Shown: positions 52,583-61,552 of the stretch, piece after piece | How the letters are laid out: each line of letters starts with the position of its first letter | How positions within the stretch are numbered: the stretch's first letter is position 1 | DNA from: Nonomuraea turcica | Lineage (GTDB): Bacteria > Actinomycetota > Actinomycetes > Streptosporangiales > Streptosporangiaceae | Direction: 5' to 3' | Length of the DNA stretch: 64,000 nucleotides | Assembly: GCF_030718205.1 (NCBI RefSeq) | Contig: NZ_JAUZQF010000023.1 | Location: forward strand, 1-64,000 | Translations under genes and position numbers: made by a program | The notes under the pieces: generated by a model | Told to the model about the DNA's origin: nothing | Databases searched by the model: none | The model's input: the letters and a program-made list of their open reading frames with translations, nothing else

Positions 52583-52936
52583 GGCCTCGAAAATCAAACG
52601 TCGCACGTGTTTCGATCTGAGCCATAAAGGCGGCTCGGCCTCACATTCACCCGAGTTGTCCGACGCCGTACGGCGCGCGCGGATCCGGGCCCAGCTTTCG
52701 CCGCCGAGAGCGGATGAAACCGGCAAATCACCTCATTCTGTTTTATTTCATGAAAGCTCAAAAAGAGCCATGGATGCGTTAGAATCAAGCAAACACACGA
52801 AAGCCCCCCGTTTACTGCACACTTATCCAGGAAAGAAGATGCACGGATAGCACATTTGGCTGCCATTCATCAACGTTTTCCCAATCACCCGGAAAATATT
52901 GAGAACAGGGCAACCGAACCTTTGGGGGGAAATTCA
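52583..52936. other. 354-base upstream region, locally AT-rich
   Basis: Past about 52725 the DNA is markedly lower in GC than anywhere else in the window (for example TTCTGTTTTATTTCATGAAAG). It must hold the promoter and leader of the His-rich protein gene. The short frame SDAVRRARIRAQL resembles the start of some XRE-type regulators but is too brief to call. Confidence 0.5.
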
Positions 52937-53305
52937 ATGCCCAAGTTCAAGACTGCGACCGGGGCTCTCGCGGTCAGCGTCGCCATGTCCGCTGCCGCCG
53001 TCACGCTGGCCGCTTCCTCGCCCGCCTACGCCGGAGGCGCGCCGCCACAGCCCAAGGGGCAGCCCGTCAAGGAGCAGCCCGTCGTGAGCCACGCCAAGCC
53101 CAAGCATCACCACCACTACAGCTACCACTATCGCCAGAAGCAGAAGGCCCACCTCTGGATCCACAACAACAACCATCAGAACCAGCATCAGGTCGCGCGC
53201 CAGGACCAGGACCAGGCCCATGCCCAGGTCGAGAAACAGGTCTCAGACAACGAGTCGTTTTCGACCGACAACGCGTTTGCGACATCTACCGCCGACGGCT
53301 CGTAG
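52937..53305 (+). CDS. Secreted His/Gln-rich small protein
   Basis: 122 residues. Signal peptide cut near SPAYA (about residue 34); the mature part is unstructured: GAPPQPKGQPV, then KPKHHHHYSYHYRQKQK, HNNNHQNQHQ and acidic/Ser-rich C-terminus. No cysteine. The dense His and Gln suggest metal binding (zinc, copper or nickel) or aggregation. ATG 52937 follows GGGGGGA. Origin may differ from neighbours because the upstream DNA is AT-rich. Function unknown. Confidence 0.8.
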   Translation: MPKFKTATGALAVSVAMSAAAVTLAASSPAYAGGAPPQPKGQPVKEQPVVSHAKPKHHHHYSYHYRQKQKAHLWIHNNNHQNQHQVARQDQDQAHAQVEKQVSDNESFSTDNAFATSTADGS

Positions 53306-53475
53306 TCTCGTAGAGCGCGCAGGAGCGCGTTTGAATGGTCGAGTGGCGATCACGTGACCTTATCCAGGTCGTAGTGAACCGCGGCAGAGTGCCTGTGTCC
53401 CGCAGTGGCTTCACCTACTCCGACGGAGAGGCAATGAGCCGGCGCGGGACACAGGCACTCCGTTTCATCGCCGCC

Positions 53476-53628
53476 TTACCCGGCTCCGACGCCGGCCTGG
53501 ATGTTCTCGGCGGCCTCCTGCGGGCTGATGTCCGCCGCTTGAGCGGCGCCCTGCAGATCCTGTGCGGTGATGTTGGCCGGATTGCCGTGATCGTCGTTCG
53601 GCTCTCCGCAGCCACAGCTCAGACACAT
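53476..53628 (-). CDS. Small MCLSCGCG-type protein
   Basis: 50 residues. The start MCLSCGCGEPNDDHG has three Cys in CxxCxC, then NITAQDLQGAAQAADISPQEAAENI, an amphipathic helical part. This small protein type recurs in actinobacteria with the same first dozen residues; role unknown, metal or cluster binding plausible. ATG 53628 has AGGGGGGAG upstream at a good distance. Not part of an operon I can see. Confidence 0.75.
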   Translation of the reverse strand: MCLSCGCGEPNDDHGNPANITAQDLQGAAQAADISPQEAAENIQAGVGAG

Positions 53629-53860
53629 GTCAGTCTCCCCCCTGTAAGCCCGCACCACCTACCCGGCAGCCGACGACGAAACAGGCGTGCCGTGGGGGCC
53701 GGCTGATAACGCCATGGTGATCGAGATCTTCGATCGCCATGACAGGCCAACCTGTAGCCTCATCGAGCAGCACACGGGCATACGTTCCTGTTCGACTGCA
53801 TCGAGGGTCGGGCTTGGGGCATCACGTCTGGGCTTACGTGCAGGTGTTGCCGTGGTTTCG

Positions 53861-55009
53861 TCATGCTGGGGTGGGCTGGTTGTAGAGCCAGCCGGTGGCC
53901 CTTTCGTAGAAGTGGCGGAAGAAGACCGGCATGACGAGGTCGTTGATTCGGCGTTCGATCGGTCCGGCGGTCTTGGCGTCGCGGTTGTCGCTGGCGGCCT
54001 TGACCATCTTGGCGATGCGGGTGCGGCGGGTCTGGGCATAGTCGGCGAGGGCCTGGGGGATGTCCCGGGCCGTAGCCAGCGAGCGGGCGAGGACCAGTGC
54101 GTCCTCGATGGCCATGGAGGCGCCCTGGCCCGAGCCGACCGGGTGCCCGGCGTCACCGAGCAGCACGACGCGGTCGTTGTGCCAGGTCGGCACCGCGGCC
54201 AGCTTGTGCATGAGGGTCGGTCGGTGCACCTCGACGGTGGATTCCAGGATGGCGGTCGCGCTCTTCTCGTGGCGGTAGAGCTCGGTGAGCTCGGGGATCC
54301 AGTCGGCGACCGCATTCAGGTCCGGCTCATCGGGGCTGGCGACCTGGGCGGACCACCACAGAGCCCCGTTCGGGGCCGGGACGTGGATGAAGGCGCCGTT
54401 GCGCGCGAAGGTCATGTTGAAGGTGCCGGGGGTGACCGTGAGTCCGGCGGGCATTTCGGCGACGCCCGAGACGCTGAACAGGCCCGCGTACTCGGGGGCG
54501 GGCGCGTTTGGGTCGAGCACGGTGCGGGTCCGGGACCAGATGCCGTCCGCCCCCACCAGCAGGTCGGCGTCGTCGGTGCGGCCGCCGGCGAACTCCGCCC
54601 TCACTTCGGTCGCGGTCGTCACGGCGCCGGTCAAGCGTTCTCCCGTGACCAACTCGGCGCCCGCGCGCACCGCGTGGTCGCGCAGGACCTCGACCAGGTG
54701 GCCGCGCGCGAGCGTGACGCTGTGCATCGGATCGCCGGACAGCCGGCCGCGCGGCACGTCGCCCAGGAGCCTGCCCGAACTGGACCACATGTGCTGGCGC
54801 GCGATGTCGATGCCGGCCCGCCGCACTTCCTCCAGGCAGCCGAGCGTCTCCAGTCCGCGCAGACCGTTGACGGCGAGGCTGAGGAAGGAACCCATCTGGC
54901 CCGCGGGGTCGGGATAGGCCTCGTAGACGGTCACCTCGCAGCCGAGCCGCCGCAGGGCGATCGCGCCGGCGGCCCCGGCGACGCCGCCGCCGATGATGAT
55001 GGCACGCAT
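53861..55009 (-). CDS. FAD-dependent monooxygenase
   Basis: 382 residues of the group A flavin monooxygenase type (PF01494). GxGxxG start [15 protein letters not shown] at 4-18, VYEAYPDP at the end of strand 2, [14 protein letters not shown] near 150-163 (DG motif), and [21 protein letters not shown] near 277-297 binding FAD phosphate. Hydroxylates small aromatics or modifies an antibiotic. ATG 55009 used. Divergent from a TetR gene with two dyads between them. Confidence 0.9.
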   Translation of the reverse strand: MRAIIIGGGVAGAAGAIALRRLGCEVTVYEAYPDPAGQMGSFLSLAVNGLRGLETLGCLEEVRRAGIDIARQHMWSSSGRLLGDVPRGRLSGDPMHSVTLARGHLVEVLRDHAVRAGAELVTGERLTGAVTTATEVRAEFAGGRTDDADLLVGADGIWSRTRTVLDPNAPAPEYAGLFSVSGVAEMPAGLTVTPGTFNMTFARNGAFIHVPAPNGALWWSAQVASPDEPDLNAVADWIPELTELYRHEKSATAILESTVEVHRPTLMHKLAAVPTWHNDRVVLLGDAGHPVGSGQGASMAIEDALVLARSLATARDIPQALADYAQTRRTRIAKMVKAASDNRDAKTAGPIERRINDLVMPVFFRHFYERATGWLYNQPTPA

Positions 55010-55027
55010 AGTGAACCCCAATTCAGT

Positions 55028-55054
55028 GAATCTTTATTCGGCGAACGAGGGTTC
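55028..55054. promoter_or_regulatory. Two tandem dyads between monooxygenase and TetR genes
   Basis: GAAT-CTTT-ATTC (55028-55039) and GAAC-GAGG-GTTC (55043-55054), same 4-4-4 geometry and 15 bases between centres. They lie in the middle of the shared promoter region and are the likely TetR operators. Confidence 0.7.
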
Positions 55055-55094
55055 AGTATGCTTGGCTTGTGGAACGAGGTCAAGGAGAAAAGGC

Positions 55095-55712
55095 GTGACA
55101 ACGCGGAAGATCAAGGCGGCCGAGACCGGGCAAGCGCTCAAACAGGCAGCCCGGAAGCTGTTCGTCGAACGCGGCTACCTCAACACCAAGGTGACCGACA
55201 TCACTCGGGAGGCCGGGCGGGCCACCGGCTCGTTCTACGACCACTTCCCCAGCAAGGAAGCACTGCTCCAGGCACTGCTGGAGGAGATGGCGGTGCAGGC
55301 CGACCGGGAGATCGACGCCGCTGGGCACCCGCGCGAGCACGACCTCGGCGACCCCGGCCAACTCCGCGCGCACATCGCCGTCATCTGGCACGTCCTGGGT
55401 GACCACCTGCCGGTAGTGGCGGCGCTGATGCAGTCGAGAATCGCCGAACCACCCGGCGACGGCCATGTCTGGCGGCACATGCTCGCCGAAACCGATACGC
55501 TCCGCGACCACCTGGAGTACATGCGAGAGCAGGGAAAGACCTTGCCGGGAGATCCCGCCCTGGTCGCCGCCGCGATCGGCTCGATGATCTCCCTGCTGGG
55601 CTACGCCATCCTCGGGGCGGGTCAGAACGGGCCACGTCTGCCCGCCGAGGAGATCATTGACACGCTCACGGCCCTGCTCCTCCACGGACTCGCCGGCCGC
55701 ACGGCCGGCTGA
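55095..55712 (+). CDS. TetR-family regulator of the monooxygenase
   Basis: 205 residues. HTH at about 30-58 ([29 protein letters not shown]), standard TetR. C-terminal domain helical, with TetR_C-like features but no known ligand class. GTG 55095 has AAGGAG 11 bases ahead. Divergent from the monooxygenase; probably represses both through the two dyads and is induced by the monooxygenase substrate. Confidence 0.9.
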   Translation: MTTRKIKAAETGQALKQAARKLFVERGYLNTKVTDITREAGRATGSFYDHFPSKEALLQALLEEMAVQADREIDAAGHPREHDLGDPGQLRAHIAVIWHVLGDHLPVVAALMQSRIAEPPGDGHVWRHMLAETDTLRDHLEYMREQGKTLPGDPALVAAAIGSMISLLGYAILGAGQNGPRLPAEEIIDTLTALLLHGLAGRTAG

Positions 55713-55819
55713 CCTGGGGTCTGCCTGTCGCGTCGGCTCCCGACTTGCCGTGATCTTGCGGCATCCGCCTATATTTCGTCGCCACAACCCTTGAAGGTGT
55801 GCATGACTATGATTCCGTC

Positions 55820-56158
55820 ATGGAGATCATCAAGGGTGCGGGGGTGTGGACGCCGCTCGCTGCCGGAGCGGCCAACGACTGGGTGGAGCACCTGAGGGTG
55901 CCGGACCTGTCGGTCGGAACGTACTGTATTCCGGCGGGCGGGCGCGACGATCAGAGCCCGCACACTGAAGACGAGATCTACGTGGTCACCGCGGGCCGGG
56001 CCAAGATCGTGACCCCGGACGGCGCTGCCGAAGTGAACCCCGGTTCGGTGATCTTCGTGCCGGCGGGCGAGGAACACCGCTTCGACGAGGTGAGCGAGGA
56101 CCTGGCACTGCTGGTGGTGTTCGGCCCGGCGTACGGCTCGCGCGCCCAGGGTCGGTGA
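55820..56158 (+). CDS. Small cupin protein
   Basis: 112 residues. Single conserved barrel: SVGTYCIPAGGRDDQSPHTEDEIYVVTAGRAKI with His and Glu metal ligands (about 45-65), then PGSVIFVPAGEEHRF with the second His near 96. Binds a metal and may be an isomerase, dioxygenase or binding protein. ATG 55820 chosen; an in-frame GTG at 55799 lacks proper spacing to GAAGG. No operon partner. Confidence 0.85.
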   Translation: MEIIKGAGVWTPLAAGAANDWVEHLRVPDLSVGTYCIPAGGRDDQSPHTEDEIYVVTAGRAKIVTPDGAAEVNPGSVIFVPAGEEHRFDEVSEDLALLVVFGPAYGSRAQGR

Positions 56159-56262
56159 GTTGTTCTTAGGGCAGGATCGCGCTGTTCGGTGACCACAAGC
56201 CCACCGATACGTTGCTCGGAGTGGAGACGCTGGCCGCGCCCGGCTACCTGATCGAGTGGACG

Positions 56263-56289
56263 CGATCACGGTGCCCAGCACCGTGATCG
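56263..56289 (+). terminator. Strong hairpin with T-tract after the cupin gene
   Basis: Eleven-base-pair stem CGATCACGGTG / CACCGTGATCG, loop CCCAG, then TTTGT. It lies about 100 bases after the cupin stop, ahead of the decayed methyltransferase, and would stop readthrough into it. Confidence 0.7.
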
Positions 56290-56336
56290 TTTGTGAGAAC
56301 ATGTCCGGATGCCGCGCCCGTTCGGCGGCGGCCAGC

Positions 56337-56933
56337 AGCGCGCGAAAAGCCACCGCGATCGCAGAAGGCATCACCAACCTGCGGTTCGAACAGGGCGACG
56401 CCCAGGTGCACCCTTGCCCCGAGGGCGGTTTCGACGTGGCCATCAGCAGGGGCGGGATCATGTTCTTCGCCGATCCCGTCGCAGCGTTCGCCAACATCGG
56501 CCGTGCCCTGCGACCGAGCGGCCGCCTCGCGTTCGTGTGCCTGCGGGAGATGGCGCGCAACGAATGGTTCACCGTTCCGATGACAGCGCTGCTCGGACAC
56601 CAGCCCAAGCCCTCGGCCACCGCACCGTACGCCCCAGGCATGTTTTCCTTGGCCGACCCTGGCCGCATCAACGACGTGCTCACCCACGCCGGCTTCCAGA
56701 ATGTGCGAACAGTGCCCATCGACACGTCCATGGTCTACGGCACAGACGCCGCCGCCTTCATCCTCAGCAGCGGGCCGGTCCGGTTTTACCTCCGCACGGC
56801 CGACCGGTTCACCGTCGACCAGGCACGCGAACGACTGAGCGCGGCGTTGCGCCCCTACCACGAACCCGACACCGTCCGTATGCGCGGCGCCTGGTGGGTT
56901 GTCACCGCCACCCGGCCACGGCGTCGTAGTTGA
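56337..56933 (+). pseudogene. Decayed SAM methyltransferase (N-terminal part missing)
   Basis: About 198 codons read like the C-terminal two thirds of a Methyltransf_11/25 protein: EGITNLRFEQGDAQVHP, GFDVAISRGGIMFFADPVAAFANIGRALRPSGRLAFVC, TVPMTALLG. The SAM-binding motif I (normally a D-x-G-C-G-T-G segment) and first strand are missing. The DNA before it contains a strong terminator-like hairpin and no usable start, so the product is unlikely to bind SAM. The region 56160-56260 upstream shows no intact gene. Confidence 0.75.
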
Positions 56934-56998
56934 CTGTTTGGGCACTCCCATGCTCCGAAGCTCCGCGACGCGAGGACCGCGCTTTTCGCCGGGGACCC

Positions 56999-57874
56999 CT
57001 AGCCGCCGAATTCCAGGTGGAGGGCCTGGGTGAAGTCGGAGACCGCTTCCTCATGGCGTTCCAGCTCCTGGAAGATCTCGCCCCTCACCCGATACGCCCA
57101 CACGTACTCGGGGTCCAGCTCGATCGCCCGGTCCAGGTCGGTCAGCGCCGCCTCGTTGTCGCCCAGCTCGCTCAGCACCGCACCCCTGCTCCCCAGCGCC
57201 CGGTCATTGTCCGGGTCCAGTTCCAGGGCACGGCTCAGGTCGGTCAGCGCCTCCTCGTAGCGGTCCACCATGCGCAGGGCCTCGCCGCGCCGGCTGAGGG
57301 CTCGCACGTGCTCGGGGTCCAGGTCCAGCGCCTTCGTGTAGTCGTCGATCGCCTCGGCGTACAGGTGCAGGCGCTGATACAGGTCGCCGCGGGCCACCCA
57401 GGAGTACGGCAGGTCGCCGTTCAGGGTGAGGATCTTGGCGTGCTCGTCCAGGGCCTCGTCGAGGCGGTCCAGGTCCACCAGGGCGTCCGCCTTCGCCTCC
57501 AGGATCCACAGGGAGTCGGGGGAGAGGGTGAGGGCGTGGTCGAAGTCGGCCATGGCCTCCTCCAGGCGGCCCATCGCGGCGTGGGTCTGGCCGCGCGAGC
57601 CCAGCGCGTACGCACTGTCCGGCTCCAGCTTCAGCGCCTCGTCGAAGTCCTCCAGCGCGGCCTCGTACCGCTCGATCATGCGGTGGCTCTCCCCGCGCAG
57701 GCGCCAGGCGCGGGCGTTGTCGGGCGCCAGGGCGATCGACTCCGTCAGGTCGGCGATCGCGGCGTCATGCCGCGACAGGGCGATGTACGATTCGGCGCGG
57801 CTACGCAGCACCGATGCCCGTGACTGGGCGGCTGCCTCCGAAAGCCCGGAGTGGTCCTTGATCCCCTCGCTCAC
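56999..57874 (-). CDS. Tetratricopeptide repeat protein
   Basis: 291 residues, almost entirely TPRs of 34 residues; about eight are readable, each with a YEEALTDLSRALELDPDNDRALGSRG-like pattern (W/Y-x2-L/G-x2-Y-x8-A/F-x11-A-x4-P consensus). Such proteins are scaffolds for protein complexes. Start is unsure: GTG 57874 is used, TTG 57883 is possible; neither has a good ribosome-binding site. It lies 19 bases downstream of the aldehyde dehydrogenase stop on the same strand, so co-transcription is likely. Confidence 0.87.
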   Translation of the reverse strand: MSEGIKDHSGLSEAAAQSRASVLRSRAESYIALSRHDAAIADLTESIALAPDNARAWRLRGESHRMIERYEAALEDFDEALKLEPDSAYALGSRGQTHAAMGRLEEAMADFDHALTLSPDSLWILEAKADALVDLDRLDEALDEHAKILTLNGDLPYSWVARGDLYQRLHLYAEAIDDYTKALDLDPEHVRALSRRGEALRMVDRYEEALTDLSRALELDPDNDRALGSRGAVLSELGDNEAALTDLDRAIELDPEYVWAYRVRGEIFQELERHEEAVSDFTQALHLEFGG

Positions 57875-57893
57875 GAGGGGCAAATCTATCTGA

Positions 57894-59339
57894 CTAGATC
57901 TGGATAATGGCGGCTTTTTCGCGGGTGAACTCGAGGACCGAATCGTGGCCGTACCCGCTGTCCTTGACCCCTCCGAACGGCAACCCCGGCGGCATCTGGC
58001 GGAAAGTGTTCACCCACACCGTGCCGCTCTGCAGATCCCGGACGAAGCGGTGCGCGCGGCCGAGGTCACGGGTCCAGACGCCGGCCGCCAGCCCGTACGG
58101 GGAGTCGTTGGCGATCTCCAGCGCCTCCTCGTCCGTCTCGAACGGCAGCGCCACCGCCACCGGCCCGAAGATCTCCTCCTGGCACACCCGCAGCGAGTTG
58201 TCCTCCGTCGTGAACAACGTCGGCTCGACCCAGTAGCCGCCGGGCAGTCCAGGCACGACGTCCGCGCCGGTCCGGCCGCCGAAGACCAGCCTGGCGCCCT
58301 CCTTCTCGGCCAGTTCCAGGTAGGAGGTCACGCGCTCGAACTGCCCCGCCGACACGATCGGCCCCATCGTCGTCGCCAGATCCTGCGGGTCGTCCAGCAC
58401 CAGGCCCGCGCAGATCCGCTGGATCCGGCCCAGCATGTCGTCCCAGATCGAGCGGTGGATGAGGATGCGCGAGCCGGCCACGCAGACCTGCCCGGCGTTC
58501 CCGGTGTAGATGGAGTTCACGGTGACGCCCTGGGCCGCCGCGTCCAGGTCGGCATCCGGAAAGACGATATTGGGGGATTTGCCGCCCAGCTCGAACGTCA
58601 TCGGCTTCAGCGCGTCCGCCGACGCCCGGGTGATCGCCTGGCCGGTCGCCGTCGAGCCGGTGAGACTGATCTTGCCGACGTCGCGGTGCCGCACGAGGGC
58701 GTCCCCGACCTCCTCGCCCAGGCCGCTGACGATGTTCAGCACCCCAGGCGGGAACACCCCGGCCAGCAGCTCGCCCAGCCGCAGCACCGACGCGCTCGCC
58801 TGCTCGGCCGGCTTGACGATCACGGTGTTCCCGGCCGCCAGCGCGTACGCGGCCTTCGCCGAGAAGGTGGAAATGGGGGAGTTCCACGGGATGATGCAGA
58901 CCACCACCCCGTACGGCTCCCGCCGCGTCAGCCCCAGCGCGTCAGGACCGAGGATGACCGTCTCGCCCTTGACCGCGTCCAGGCACTGCCCGGCGGCCAG
59001 CTGCCACAGGTACGCCATCCCCGGCAGGTCCTTCTTCAAGGTGTCCCGCAGGATCCTGCCGTTGTCGCGGGTCTCCAGCCTGGCCAGCTCCTCGGCGTGC
59101 CGGCCGAAGACCTCCGACACCTTGCGCAGGAAGTGCGCCCTGGCCAGCGCGGGCAGCGCCGACCAGGCGGGGAACGCGGCACGGGCCGCCGCCACGGCCG
59201 CCTCGGCCTCGGCGGGGCCGCTCGCGGGGATCCGCGTCCACACCTCGCCGGTGGCCGGGTCGACCGAGTCCATCGTCCGGGCCGCGGCGATCAGCTCGCC
59301 GCCGATGAGATTACGATAATCAGGCACGCAGCCAAGCAT
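57894..59339 (-). CDS. Aldehyde dehydrogenase
   Basis: 481 residues of the ALDH superfamily. Catalytic Asn in IIPWNSP near 150, NAD-binding KPAEQAS and SLTGSTATGQ near 225, catalytic Glu in FELGGKSPNIV near 250, and Cys in NAGQVCVAGSR near 285. Oxidises an aldehyde to the acid with NAD(P); substrate unclear. Start ATG 59339 within a perfect palindrome, or GTG 59327 immediately before the conserved part; neither has a Shine-Dalgarno. Confidence 0.92.
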   Translation of the reverse strand: MLGCVPDYRNLIGGELIAAARTMDSVDPATGEVWTRIPASGPAEAEAAVAAARAAFPAWSALPALARAHFLRKVSEVFGRHAEELARLETRDNGRILRDTLKKDLPGMAYLWQLAAGQCLDAVKGETVILGPDALGLTRREPYGVVVCIIPWNSPISTFSAKAAYALAAGNTVIVKPAEQASASVLRLGELLAGVFPPGVLNIVSGLGEEVGDALVRHRDVGKISLTGSTATGQAITRASADALKPMTFELGGKSPNIVFPDADLDAAAQGVTVNSIYTGNAGQVCVAGSRILIHRSIWDDMLGRIQRICAGLVLDDPQDLATTMGPIVSAGQFERVTSYLELAEKEGARLVFGGRTGADVVPGLPGGYWVEPTLFTTEDNSLRVCQEEIFGPVAVALPFETDEEALEIANDSPYGLAAGVWTRDLGRAHRFVRDLQSGTVWVNTFRQMPPGLPFGGVKDSGYGHDSVLEFTREKAAIIQI

Positions 59340-59346
59340 ATGCTTG
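59333..59346. promoter_or_regulatory. Perfect palindrome over the aldehyde dehydrogenase start
   Basis: CAAGCATATGCTTG, 14 bases, includes the candidate ATG. It could be an operator, or coincidental; if the true start is GTG 59327 it lies in the leader. Confidence 0.45.
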
Positions 59347-59481
59347 CTTGATAGGATCAAGCCATAAGTCCTGACATGTCGATGAGGGCATGCGCCTGGT
59401 CGCCCAAGAGCCTGTAAAGCGCCCGAACATGGGCGCATAGTCACAGAGGTGTGGGGCAAAACGCTTCGCAAGGTGGTGGCT

Positions 59482-60561
59482 ATGTCATATCGACGACTTT
59501 TGGGGCGGCTCGCGTACGGCTCCCGTTATGACCGTGTTCCTTGGGGCCAGCGGGTCTATGTGCGGCCCGGCGAGCGGGCGATCCGCGAGGCGCAGTGGAA
59601 ATGGCTGACCAGGCGCGCGCCGGTCATCTCGCTGGAGGCGTACCGGCAGCTCAGGCCGCTGGGGGAGATCGAGGAGTTCCTCAGCTGCATGATGTGCGGG
59701 GAAGCCCGCCAGCAGCCGCTGTTCGAGCCGACCGGCGGCTCCGGCTCGTGGCGCTACTACGTCGTGCGCTGCCCGTCGTGCGGCTTCCTCTATCGCAATC
59801 CGAACGTCCGCCCGGAACGCCTCGGCGACCTCTACGCCACCGGCTACAGCAAATTCCTGTCCGGCAAGTACGCGGCCAACCGGCAGCGCCGCTACGACCT
59901 GACCATGAAGGCGTTCTCGCCGGTCTTCGACGAGGGCAAGGAGCGACGGCTGCTGGACTTCGGCTCCGGCGTGGGCCTGTTCCTGGAGCTGGCCGAGCAG
60001 CGCGGATTCGACGCCTACGGCGTGGACCTGTCGCCGGAGTCCGTCCAGCAGGCCAACGAACGGCTGAGCAAGGCGCGGACCTACTTTGGCGCGCCCGAGG
60101 ACGTGCCGGAGATCGCGGCGGGCGGGTTCGATGTGATCACGCTCTGGTCGGTGCTCGCGCATCTGCCTCGGCCGCTGGAGGACTTCAGGAAGTTCCGCAG
60201 CCTGCTGGCGCCCGGCGGGGTGCTGCTCATCCTGACCGTCAACGCCCGGTCGCTGCTGCTCAAGGCGTATGGGTCGGCGTGGAGCGGCTTCACCAAGAAC
60301 CACCTGATGTTCTACTCCTCGGAGACGGTGCGCACGCTGCTCGGCCGTACGGGATTCGCCGGCGTCGCCTTCGCCCCCCACTACGGCGACACCATCGAGG
60401 CCGGCACCACCAACCTGGCGCCCGATTTCGTCACGCGGCTGCGGCGCAACGTGGAGGCCAGCGACGGCGGCAACATGATGCGCGTGCTCGCCTTCGCCGA
60501 CGAGGAGGCGATCGGCCGCTGGGGCGGCGGCCCGCTCACGGTCCACCGCCTGCACGCCTAG
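59482..60561 (+). CDS. Methyltransferase with N-terminal zinc-ribbon
   Basis: 359 residues. An N-terminal zinc knuckle (CMMCG near 72 and CPSCG near 100) precedes a class I SAM domain with LLDFGSGVGLFLELAE near 155, VDLSPESV, and VITLWSVLAHLPRPLEDF. This layout matches methyltransferases of the C-methyltransferase / Methyltransf_23 group found in glycan or sugar modification. ATG 59482 chosen for AAGGTGG upstream; GTG 59449 in frame is possible. Isolated, converging on the U32-like gene. Confidence 0.85.
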   Translation: MSYRRLLGRLAYGSRYDRVPWGQRVYVRPGERAIREAQWKWLTRRAPVISLEAYRQLRPLGEIEEFLSCMMCGEARQQPLFEPTGGSGSWRYYVVRCPSCGFLYRNPNVRPERLGDLYATGYSKFLSGKYAANRQRRYDLTMKAFSPVFDEGKERRLLDFGSGVGLFLELAEQRGFDAYGVDLSPESVQQANERLSKARTYFGAPEDVPEIAAGGFDVITLWSVLAHLPRPLEDFRKFRSLLAPGGVLLILTVNARSLLLKAYGSAWSGFTKNHLMFYSSETVRTLLGRTGFAGVAFAPHYGDTIEAGTTNLAPDFVTRLRRNVEASDGGNMMRVLAFADEEAIGRWGGGPLTVHRLHA

Positions 60562-60567
60562 AAGCGG

Positions 60568-61503
60568 CTAGACCTCGGGCACGCCCAGGTCCGACGGACG
60601 CGAGTGGGCGGGCAGCCGCTTGGCCAGCTCGGGATCGAGCTGCTCGATGAGCCGCTGCACCAGCGCGGCCCGCCGCACCCGCTCGCGGCCCAGCTCGCGC
60701 GGCACCACCCCTAGGTGCCCGCCGGAGGGGTAGATGTTGGGCGCGTTGCGCAGCCCCATCTTGAGGTAGACGGGCGCGGTGGCCCGGACGATCTCCACCG
60801 CCTCGTAGAACCGTACGAATCCGCCCTGGTCGTCCGGCACCTCAAGGTACAGGTCGATCGGCAGCCGGGTCGCGGCCCGGATCTCGGCCAGGTGCGGCAC
60901 GGTCAGGTCGGTGCCGACGTTGACCGTCGTCGCGCCCAGTCGTTCGAGGATCGCGGCGGTGGGGCCGTTCGTGAGCGGCAGCAGCACGGACGTCTTCAGC
61001 ACCAGGTTGGCCGGTAGCGTGCCGTCCTCCTTGAGCGTCCGCAGCACCTCCAGCATGCCGAGATCGCCCACCAGCAGGCTGCGGATGCCCAGGGAGCAGG
61101 CCCGCAGGGCGTCGGCCACACCCGCCGCGACCATCGCGTTCCCCCGCGCCGCCGCCCCTACGGCCTGCGTGAGCTTGGCCTGCCCGCCGGTGTCCCAGGC
61201 GGCCCGCGGCCCGAGGAACAGATTTATCTCGATGCCGCGCTCGGCCCCGATCCTCGCCATGTCGGAAATTTCATCGTCCGTCAGCATCATCACGCCGCTG
61301 CCCTGCGACGTCCTCGCGATCGGCACACCCAGCCGGTCGGCCTCCGTGACCACGGCCTCCAGCACGGCCGGCCCCTCCACGCTGGGGATCTCGTACCGGT
61401 ACGGGGCGCCGTCCGCGAAGCCGCACCCGGACGGGGCGGCCAGCTGGACCACCGGGTGTCCGAGGCGGGCCATCAGCACGTGCAGGTCGGCGAGGTTGGT
61501 CAT
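60568..61503 (-). CDS. U32-peptidase-like TIM barrel, function unknown
   Basis: 311 residues. An uncharacterised actinobacterial protein with U32-family-like features: VQLAAPSGCGFADGAPYRYEIPSVEGP near the start, a long alternating alpha/beta pattern, and APVYLKMGLRNAPNIYPSGGHL near 240. Homologs are usually annotated U32 family peptidase, but no catalytic residues are confirmed. No iron-sulfur Cys cluster like those in the better known U32 hydroxylases is seen. Role unknown. Confidence 0.65.
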   Translation of the reverse strand: MTNLADLHVLMARLGHPVVQLAAPSGCGFADGAPYRYEIPSVEGPAVLEAVVTEADRLGVPIARTSQGSGVMMLTDDEISDMARIGAERGIEINLFLGPRAAWDTGGQAKLTQAVGAAARGNAMVAAGVADALRACSLGIRSLLVGDLGMLEVLRTLKEDGTLPANLVLKTSVLLPLTNGPTAAILERLGATTVNVGTDLTVPHLAEIRAATRLPIDLYLEVPDDQGGFVRFYEAVEIVRATAPVYLKMGLRNAPNIYPSGGHLGVVPRELGRERVRRAALVQRLIEQLDPELAKRLPAHSRPSDLGVPEV

Positions 61504-61552
61504 CGGGAATCCCTTCCATCAGGTACGTCTCCCAGCACTCTAGGATCTAGGC

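Noticed and set aside
53629-53860. Minus-strand frame resembling a protein fragment (YARVLLDEATGWPVMAIEDL)
   Set aside because: About 60 codons, no start and no family I can name; could be a remnant but the evidence is too thin.
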